Part shown: positions 50,521 to 61,500 of the stretch, in pieces | Position numbering within the stretch: the stretch's first letter is position 1 | Layout of the letters: the number at the start of each line of letters is the position of its first letter | Source: Sipunculus nudus | Lineage: Eukaryota > Annelida > Sipuncula > Golfingiida > Sipunculidae | Assembly (NCBI GenBank): GCA_026874595.1 | Contig: CM049318.1 | Location: 36,973,956 to 37,037,955, forward strand | Length of the DNA stretch: 64,000 bases | Reading direction: 5' to 3' | Made by a program: the position numbers and the translations under genes | Notes under the pieces: generated by a model | Database searches by the model: none | Seen by the model: the letters and a program-made list of their open reading frames with translations, nothing else | Told to the model about the DNA's origin: nothing

Positions 50521-52453
50521 CTGCATTATAAGAAGAACACTGTAAAAATGTATAAGTACCGGGTGAAACATGAATATTCTTTTCTGCTGAAAAGAGAATT
50601 ATTATATAAAAACCTCGAAATTATAAGTAAAGGGTGGATGCGACTATATCTTCATTTATAGATATGCTGTATAGATAAAAAAAATACCTTTTGTTGGTTC
50701 TACATCGTTTGGCAAAACTGAACTTTGCTCTTCAGAAGTTTCGTTAAGTGACGCTGTGAGCCAGAGATATATATTTTAGATTATTCTCTCTTTTAAAGAC
50801 TGGGAGAAATTAAATATATTTAATCGTTTGCTACACAATCGTGTGAAAAAAATTAAAACAAACACTTAACAGAAGGCAAACCATGGTTAATAATGATATT
50901 GTGTACAAGTTTGTATAAGCTTCAACGACAATTATTATGAAAACAATCAAACCCTGACTAACATTCACTAAGGCCACAAAAGAAACAATTAACTGTTCCA
51001 TAGATTTGTCGCTCACGTTTGTCATGGGTCTTTTTATTTTATTTTTATTTTTTGCAAATGAGGATCTAAATTACCGTAATGTTGCTAATTTGTTCTGTTG
51101 TCTCGATTATTTATTAGATTTGTTTATTTATTTTTTAAATGTTCCAATATTTGCCATTTTGCAAACTTGTCTGAAGAGTACAAAATCTCACTTGGATTCT
51201 TGAAATAATGCAAATAAGATTATGGAAAATGGAAAGTCTTTTGGGTTTATTATATGCAATATTTCAAGAATTCAAGTGAGATTTTGTACTCTTCAGAAAA
51301 GTTTGCAAAATAGCAAATATTGGAACATTTAAAAAAATAAATAAACAAATCACCCGCCGGCACGGATTTATTTGTTCCTAGCGTCCATGGAACAATTATT
51401 TATTTTGGTGTGGCCCAATGTCAGACAAAAACTTTCTTGATAATGAGTCATATGATGATAGATAATGTGTTTCAAGATGCCCAGCAGCCAGTCCTGAGAT
51501 TGACTGCAAAATTGACCAGGGTACGAGTCTGTTTCTAATCAAAGGCATGTCTGTCTATATATTACCTCTGTGACGCGCTGAGAAGTCGCGCATGCTCGTA
51601 AGCCCCTTCTTTTGCCACGGCGAAGAATGTCTTCTGTTTAAACCTGAGAAGTTTAGCTCCGCAACTCACGAGTAACAGCTGACTCCCGCCAGAGGTCGCA
51701 CTGGTCGAGTTCCGTGCATGCATGATGTTGTAGAGGTTCTAAAACAAGAATGGTTGATTACCGTAAGTGTATATGAAAATATAAACGATGTAAAAGGTCA
51801 GTGTCTGTGTGTGTAAGTATTGAATCTTCGTATTATAAAGGCAGCATACAGGGGGTTTTATGGGAAATAGAAAAATAAGGCTTAGCGCTGAATAAGGGCT
51901 AAAAATAATCGAAAAAGAAAAACAGATTTTGCATCATGCTGCATTACAGCTTCAATTATATTGAAACATTTTTCAACACCATGTGTCGGAGACACTCCCC
52001 CCTATAACCTTCCCTCTGTGCTCCTATCGTTATTTCAAATTCTGTATCCGCCCATGAAATTATTTCAGATATGATATATAAAATAACCAAGAGAATATTA
52101 TTTTTAAAAAGTGTAGTCTGTCAAATGGAGATGGAAATATAAATGATTAAATTATTAAATTATTATGTTATCAAAACCATGCAAGCAAATATACTGGAAA
52201 TGTAAAGAATAGGGCAAAATAAGTCATATATATATTATTATTCCGCATTTTACTCTTTCTGCTCCTGAGTGATTGGAAATTTAAATTTGCTCCTAAAATC
52301 ACAGGTATAAATGATACAAAAAAATGCGTTATTCATTTTTACATATCTATGTAAATATATTTGTTCTTCTATTTATTATCATTATTACTGTTATTATTAT
52401 TATAATTATTATTATAATTATGATTATTATTATTATATAACATTCATATTATA

Positions 52454-52516
<63 letters not shown>

Positions 52517-55500
52517 ACAGTATTATTGTTATTTATTTATGTTCTTTGACATAATTGCAGGTACAATGTTCTTTTGAATATGGGGTCATGTGGCTGTGAT
52601 TATGGACCTAACCCATATTGTGGACAAGAGGCTTTTATTTTCTAAATGGAAATGAATGCATCCCTTCATTTATTTAATATACTGTTTAAGCAAATCAGTA
52701 AAATATGCAAATATCTAGTTATAATTCAATATACAACTTGGCTGAATCAGAACAATAACTAACAAATATATCCTTCGGTTTCATGGTTCCTATATCCAAA
52801 TAGACGTGCTCCTGGTCCCAATGCACATGCGCACGCTGGATCATGAGGGCGTGCAGCGTGACGACACCAGGGATCTCCTTTTTAGAGTCCATTGCAGATC
52901 GCTCCTTGTCATCCTCGTTAGCCTCGTACAGATCTCTCTGAAAAAAGGAAGAAAATGTCTGATCGAAGAACCTGCATAGGCAATTAAAATGCCACTCTTG
53001 GTATATAAAAGGCAAAGCAACCCTACTTAGTCCACCCCTTTAAGCAGATCAACACATATATCTAACATGTCTCATTCCGGGCCAACGTCCTGACAATCCA
53101 CAAAATTTAGTGGATACTGAAGCAGAAGTCTTTGAGTTTTCAGGCAAACAATTCAACAAACGAACAAATAACTAGACATGAATGAAAACTTAACCTGATT
53201 TACACAGGTAATAATAACAACTGTACTTCCCACTAACGAGGGCCATCTTAGCCTGCAAGTTGTACAAAGAGTGCTTGCTCCAGCACTTTCTGGTCATATT
53301 ATTTAGAGTAAAGGAATTCCTGGATTGTCTGTTGGAAAAACGGCCTCTTTTTGAAAAAGGGCCTGCAAGTCATGTTTTCCTGGCAAGTGTACCTTAAGCT
53401 ACAAAAACTTGTCTAAACCATGTTGAAACCTCTTTAAATTACAATTTATATTTTAAATCGGCGAATCATTTTTATTTAAACCAGATAATTCTTCAACCTC
53501 AAGGTGAGGTCTTCATTTTCAGTGTGAGAGGAGGCAACACATTAGGAACCATCCTATTACAGATTTTGTTACATTTGAATATTTTACATTTGAAATATTC
53601 ATTACGTTTGAAATGTCTGTGTTCTGTCCATTTGGTGCCATCCTGTGACCCTAAGTAATCAACGGTGTATAATCTTTATTAATTTTTTTGTCAATGTCAG
53701 TCAGTATGAAACGGAACTTAAATGTTTCATAAATGTTGAAATCTTCAGTAAATGTTAAATTTATTTTTCACTTTGACTTAGTGCAACAATTAATTAATAA
53801 AAATGCCCTTTTTCTCTGAATCTCTTGATTGTTTGCAGTACTTTTACAACTAGTTGTTCAGGAGCCAGTGTTAAAAGCTAATATGTGTTGGCAATTAATC
53901 TTTAAAAGTCATTATGTTTGAAAGATATAATTGATATTTTCCAAAATATTGTCATCAATAAAAAAACACCTTAATCGATAGAAAAAAATAGTTAAAAATT
54001 AGCCATGATATAAACACTGTTTATGTTGTGTTTACATTCAAGAGGTTATTGGTACATGTATCCAGTCTGATCTATTTCTCCTGTGATCTTAATTTAGGAT
54101 TTTATTGAAACTCCCGGCTTCTAGGGGTGGCTTCAGTAGTAGCCTATGTTATTCATCTGGTAGCATTTAATTCTAATTATCAATGGTCATTCACAGATTA
54201 ATCTAAGTGATAGGGACCCTAGATTATACACACAGTCCTATGACCAGCCAACTGCTGTGAGTCACAGCCTCCGGCATCTGGACACTGTTTGTACCAACTG
54301 CAGGCCTGCATGTGGTCAGCTTGTAGGGAGTCCCGGATAAGGTCTACTAAAATACCTGTCGTCTGGTAAGATGATTAAAGGTGGTCTACATGCTGTAACC
54401 GTGGATTTGCTCTTAGCTGCCACGATCATATTCAGGAATTAATTAGAACATCACTGGATTAATATAACATATACTCCGAACAAGAGACAAACAGATACAC
54501 TTCTAATAAATTGATTATCATAACTGCGAAATCATATACGCACTGAATATCTCATAATGGGCTTGCTTTCTTCTTCTTTTATTTTTCATAAGTGTTAGAA
54601 TTACAGGTGACAATTTGGAGGAACAGACAACCGGGCGAAGTCAACTGGCTGGCAGATGGCAACATCTAGACTGGTCCAGACGATGCAGTGGTTAAGACCT
54701 TTTAATTCAATCCCCTGACAGAGCCATCAAAGGTGTTCTTGCTGTGACACAACGCTTAGAACAGGTACTGTCACCTCTCGGGAAATCATATAACTAATTT
54801 ACGGCTCTCGACTCATCTAATACTTATAAAAGTAATTCGGTTCACGTTTGTTCGCAATGTTCTCAAAAACCGCGTTGTGTACAATATTGTGCCATACATC
54901 ATTTTAAAGGTTATTATCCCCGCAGTGACATAGGTGATATGAAAATAAATTAAATTTAATATACATATAATTTTGAGTGATTTTTCGGCAATCACCGGAA
55001 TGCTTGCACCGTGGTCACTTAACCTCTAACACTAAGGACTATTGTTCATATAAATAACGCTTGCTTTCAATGAGGGATTTGACCCACGTGCGTGGTCAGT
55101 AAAAGAGAAAAACATCTGTCTCGCTTTATGAAATGGAGAGTTCAACCCAAGAGGATTAATGACAAAACCTTATTCACGGTCCCAATTTCAGGAACAGGGC
55201 TGGGGTTGTGGCGGGGGTTTCAGGCCTCAAAATTTGTCTGATACGATGAAAAAAAGGTTCCGGTGCCATAGCTGAAAATGGTATACGGACCCACTGCATG
55301 GAGTCCCGCTGGTTCCGCTTCTGCTATACTTACGATGTATGCATATTTCTGTTTCCTTCTTCAGGAACAGTTTCCTTGCAACGTACATATAATTAATCTT
55401 CATGTGTTCCTCACATCAGCCTATTCTTTATACGTCCAACGATGGAAACCAGTCAAATATCATCGAAACACACTGTATGCCTCCGCGTCTCATTCCAGAT

Positions 55501-58500
55501 CTCAATGTAAACCATCACTGACCAGGTCTTCAAGGTAAACATACCGGGGCATGATTTTTGCCACGAGCACAGCACCACAAAATAACAGTAAAAAATATTT
55601 GTACATATCGTATTCCGCGAGTACCCAACCAAAAATCTATATTTTCTTTTAACTTTCATAATAAAAAATGAGCCAACATTCAATATCTCAGTAAATATAT
55701 CTCCCAAACCCCGGTTAAAAGCCCGGTATACCGGGTTTATCAGCTAGTACACTCATAAGATACATCTATCGGTACATCAAAACACGTTGCAAACACTTTA
55801 GAAGTTAATCTTAATTCTACAGCCCTGGCAGTTAAGGCTAGTGTAGTGTCAAGAAGTGTCAGAACATGTAAACAACGGCAATACATAATATTAACTGACC
55901 AGACTTTAATTGACCGCCATCTCACCGTATCTACCGCGAGACCATGCGAGACTCGAGTAAAATCAAAAACCGTGAACACGGAAGCGGAACTAACTCACGA
56001 CATTACAGCTAGGTCTCACCTTTCGCTTTCCTCCGTCCACGTAATCCAGAGCCAGAGACTGTAGGAGCTGAGCTTTCTTGGCCAGAGGATGCAGCGACGA
56101 CTGGCGGCGGGTAGGGTTACGAGCTACAACACGAATCAAAATCCAATTACATAGATGCATTAAGCAAAGTTACTTAATTCACACACGTGAAGTACAACTA
56201 TCAATGGAACCGGATGTTATTTTGTACAGAAGCCCTTCCTTTATGGTTAATCACACCAGCTCTAGAGAGCTATACATCAACAATTGCTTCTTCAACAATG
56301 AGTGCTTTCGTCGCTATATAGCAAACGAAAGTGTCCAGGAAAATTTCTGATTTTTTACGTGTTATTTTCTTAAACTGAAGTGCAGTCTTGTAGGGAGTAC
56401 TAGGATTTACATGTAAACCGGCGCCGGAAAGAGTATTTAAGAAAGAGTTTTATGGACTCTTTAAAACTCTGGAAAATTATAGAAGAACAACAGCCTGGGC
56501 CAGGTAAACAAATGTTCAGAGAATGCCGGGAGATATTTAAAATAACTCTCGCATGAAGAATAAGGGAAGAAAACCAGACAAGATATTGCTTTTCGATATT
56601 AAGCTTATATTATTTTTAGGATCGCCAGAGGGGCCGTGCGCCCCCTCTTAATCCTTCCCTGTAAAATATTTTTTTATGAACGGACTTGAAAATAACCGGG
56701 AACAACTGTACATACTAAAGATAAGAAAAACGAATGATTACACTGCTTTTCACTGGAGCGTCGCCTCATTGAGTGCATGAACTCTGCGACCAGCTGGTCC
56801 GAATCATCCGAGTTCGTGTCTGATATTGACCCGAAGTCCTCTTCGTCATCCAGGGGGAGGCTCTTTACAATCCGACACTTGCCCTGTAAAAAAATAAATA
56901 TTATTAAATGTCAAATTCATTGAATGCCCAGGGGCACTTACGATATACAACACTGAGGTATTATAATATCTGCTTCTTATGTAAGTATGGCTTCATTGTG
57001 AGAGCAATTTGGTCGCCTGGAAATCAGTGGATAAATATTTGACCTTTTGTGTGGCCACATCAGTTTATTGCGAGCAATAGTAAATAAATAATTGACAAAA
57101 AACATCACCTGTGTGTACCTTAGGATGTAACGAATTTCACAGCAATGTTAAAGAGAAAGTGTTCATAACAGTTTTGCCATCGGCTAAGTGTAAAATATTT
57201 GTTACGCTTTTACTACAATAAAAAGGACATAATCCTTAAAGGTCCATAAACGATTCCGTCATTCTATGTAATCCCTAATGTATACGTTCTTTCAATCTTG
57301 ATAATATTACCAAAAAATCATAATTAGAGTTTAGGCGGGTGTTTACTTTTTGATGAAAACGCAAAAATGGTAGTTTTCTTATAGATGTTACCTTGCAGAA
57401 GGTTCTATGAGAAACCATGCATTTTAGGTCCCTGTTTGAACTTTTTACGGTGTCCAAAATGGTCCACTCTGAAGAACCTTAACAGGTTCTAATAGGAATG
57501 TGGGTAATTACGATTGTCACCAAGTTATATGTACATTAGAAATGGCCTGGCGGGAGTCATTGGTAAAATAATTACGGTTGAATGGCTTTGAGGAAAAGAA
57601 ATATTGATTACATTTGAGAAATGACCCGCCGATGGCGAGACACCAAGACACTCCCTCTTTCACTGAAGAAGCCTAACCCACATTCCCAAAATTACGCAAT
57701 GAGCTGTTCTAGAGGTCAACCAAATGGAACCTTTCCTGGTGTACCCACCCCCATACCCCCTCCCGGGCCCTCAAGCAGTCCTTAATAGTTAGTCTACTGG
57801 CGGGTCTATCACTCTGGACAAGACACTCAGTTGGTAACTTTATCTATGATATCGTTACAGAAGTAGCTGCTGTGCAGGTCTCTTTTTCAAAGAAGCTGGC
57901 ACCTTAATTTATGTTTTTAGTAAGATTAGTTATATTTTATATTTAGCTCAAGGACTGGCTGTGTAGTATGCTTCGGCGTAATAATAAAATTTATTCCAAT
58001 TTCGGAGAGATTTTTCGGCCATTTTGTTGATTTTAATTAAATTTCTGTGTTGTTATATTTTATTTGTGTGAGTAATCCCACAGTACGATGCTTCAGCGTC
58101 AAGTCTTATTCTTCGTTATTATATGGTTATATTATATATGATATTTGGTTGTATATCCATACAATAAATCAATATGGCATACCGACATAAGAATGTACAT
58201 CCAGTCGTCCTCTTGGCTGTTTGTCACGATCACCTTATTTGTCTTGTACTGTCAGAAATGAAAACATGTTATTATCAGTATCCACTGAAAAAGTCAGTAA
58301 TAAACTAAGGAGGGCAGACACGTGTGAACAAAGAATGGATATAGATGTTATAATGATTTATATACCTGATTTGATTTGAAGCGGTGTTTTTTTTTAAATT
58401 AAGATAAATTTTATTCCTGTCTGAAAGTTTCTGTACATTAACATGTTTCTGTAAATAAATGGACAAAACAAAATCAATGGATATCAAAATGCATAAATTA

Positions 58501-61500
58501 ATGACATACATATGTCAAAAGCAATATCTCACGGTAATTCGTATGACTAACATATTAGAACGTACATTAATCCTATACATCGAAATATGTATTTTAAATG
58601 TGCTTTTATCATTTAAAAAAACAGGCAATGAGTTTTAAAAAGTGAATAATATTCTGATAATAAAGAAAGTATGAATTATGATGGTTAGATCCGTATGAAT
58701 AACGTGTTTTATCTTGATAAATTTAATAACGTTATATTCTTTATGGTATTACCAAATATTTACGGTACCGCTAGAGGGCGACACGTATGCGTTTATGTGA
58801 ACAACTGTAATGGCAATGCTGGAATAAACTTTTCTTATGTTAAAGTGTTTTGAGCTAATACTGTCGTTATAACAAGAAAATTCATTTAATGAAACACTGT
58901 ATATTATTGCGTATAAACATCATGACATGGAACTTACCTCTTGTATTTGAGCTTCAAAACAGATTTTGCGGACAGAATCTTCCGACCAGTACTTTGAATT
59001 AAACAACTTCAGTTCGCTAGAACAATAAAGTTAAAATGTTCATTGTCCATTGTTAATGGGGTCTAATGTTCATTCTGTGTCATGATGTTCATAAAAATGG
59101 TATATGCAAACATGTAAAATTGTCAAATTTTGGGATTTACTTCATATGAAGCTTGGTTAAAATGCCATTTTGAAAATAATTCGACTTAATTTGTGTATAT
59201 TTTATTTTCCTGCCTCCAAATAATAGATAACTATGATATGAAAGCTAAAATATTAATATTTTACGACTTCTCATAGAAAAGAACCTCCTTGGCCTGCCTA
59301 AACTAAGTGATCATAGGTGGCGCCACCTAAAGCTTATACTTGTATTTACATATTCATCACATGCAAAATACGTCTGTAAAGCTTCATAACGACAACTGCA
59401 GCCGCTGTTGATATATTTGTTAATGCAGAGTGTACGATAACCTTACCTTTCGTTAGTTTTATCAACCATTCTATTTGAAGAGACTTTTTTAAGAATATGG
59501 TTTTCAAAGCTTGATTCTGTGTGAATATTTTTTTGTATAGATATATAGACCTCCAATTTCACTTACCTAACAAAGTCAACCTTTTGCACAAGTTCCGTGT
59601 CAAAGATTTTTGGACAGACCTGTGCAAATACATGTTTGGTTACCACTAATAGTTCGCAGTTCTCTCGACAGGTGACGGTAGCTGCGCGACGACAACCTTT
59701 GAGCAAAGCAAGTTCCTGTGAAAAGGATTAGCGAAATGATGGCTCGGATTGCAGCGACCATATAAGTATTGAATTATATATTAATATTAGTTTGTGATGT
59801 TCCTTATAGGTTTTTTTAATGTAATCCCATTATAGTTCGTTTGCAGCGCCCTTGGACCCTGAGGCGAGAAAAAAATTAAAGACTGAATGTTAACTATGAG
59901 AGTTTAGAAGTATCCTTTTCCTGAATGTATAACGTCCCTGTTGTCGCCTTCTGGTGGAGAAATTAGAAACATGATATGTAATTTGGTGTTGAAATTGATG
60001 AACTTTTTTAGAGGTATGCCATCTTTTGTATTTTACCAAAATGGCTGAATTTTTTCTGCGGAGTATTATCCATGATGTGGCATTATCAGTATAAACAGAA
60101 ACTTATGTACGTGCTTGCTTGACGATTAGCTGATACATCTATTTCTAGAATTGCTGAAGATACAAATACAATGTGATAAAACAGTGGTACTTGTTGTTAG
60201 CATTTTACCATCATATAGGATCATCCGGTCATGTCCTACCTCCACTCAGGAGCAAAATCTGTTTAGAGGCAAATGATTACACAGATAAATCCCCTGTGTG
60301 GAGATTGGGTCATATCTTAAATGTGTAGTTCGTAACTTACCCCAAAGGCGTCGCCACGTGTGAGCACCGTCTCTGTCTTTGAGAAGTAGTCACCGAGCGG
60401 GTTTTTGTCGAGAACATTCACAAATACTGAGCCGCTGTAGATTAGATAGAAATGGTAACCTAGGTGACCCTCGCGCAGGATGATACGTGGCGCCTCCACG
60501 CTGAAATACACAAATAAATAAGTGTAGTAGATCACATGACTTTTATTTCAGTGCACTTCAAAGTTTTCTGAAATAGAAATGTTGTATATGTGGTGAAATT
60601 AATCGCATACTAATTTACATCTATTTTAAAATTGAATGCAGTGGCAAAATCCGTTGCCACTCAACCTCTCCGTGGCCATGCCTCAAAAATGCAAAGTTTT
60701 TATCTTGAAATGTCTGGGCAGATTCAAGTGTGTCTGAATATGGACTTTTTTAATATTTTTCCAGAAATGCTGGGATATTTGTGACATTATTTTGCGAAGA
60801 GGCTATCGTGGTGCCATCTGTCGGAGGCTACGCAAATATATCCAGTGGTTAAACTTGCAGCGCAATCTTATTTTGGATTAAACTAAACCGCTCCTCAAAG
60901 GTGAAATAATGAAAGGGTAAAATGTAAGTCTTTTATAAGGAACATTATAGCTGTGAATACACGACCCCGTAGACATTTATATTGGGCCGGTAAGCCTAAC
61001 TTGAGTCGTGATACAAGCTACACGTAGGAATGCGCTGCAAAGGTCATCCATCCTTTTGCAATGATACGTGGTAAACAGCATTAGGCTATGAGAGATAAAT
61101 GTAACAAAAAAAAGAATACATGTGAACTCACAAATAAAACTAAAAATCCGTCTCAATGGTACGAGTCGTTTCCTGAATCGCGCACAAGCTGGCTCTCCTC
61201 TAGCTCTCCACCCCGTGCGAACCATGCTTGTATTCATGTGGTCAAAAATTCAAACAACATGCAGAGGGGTTTAAAACGGAACTTTCTCGCACATGATAAG
61301 TGTTGTTTGAAAGTATACTGAAAACGCTAACGATTGGTCTGGTTTATATCAAGAGAAACGTACTTGTAGGCCACGAGGCGTTGTTAAAAATGACGAAAAT
61401 ATTTGAACCTCAACGAGCCTTACAGTGCGTTCCTCCTTGAAAGATGTAAAGGCACTCTGACAGCCAGTACGCTGGTCGTACACTCTCTAAAGTCAGAGGG

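Noticed and set aside
50216-50545. Plus-strand ORFs of 109 codons
   Set aside because: They are shadows of the terminal CNBD2-like exon on the minus strand, which has phase, splice and stop support.
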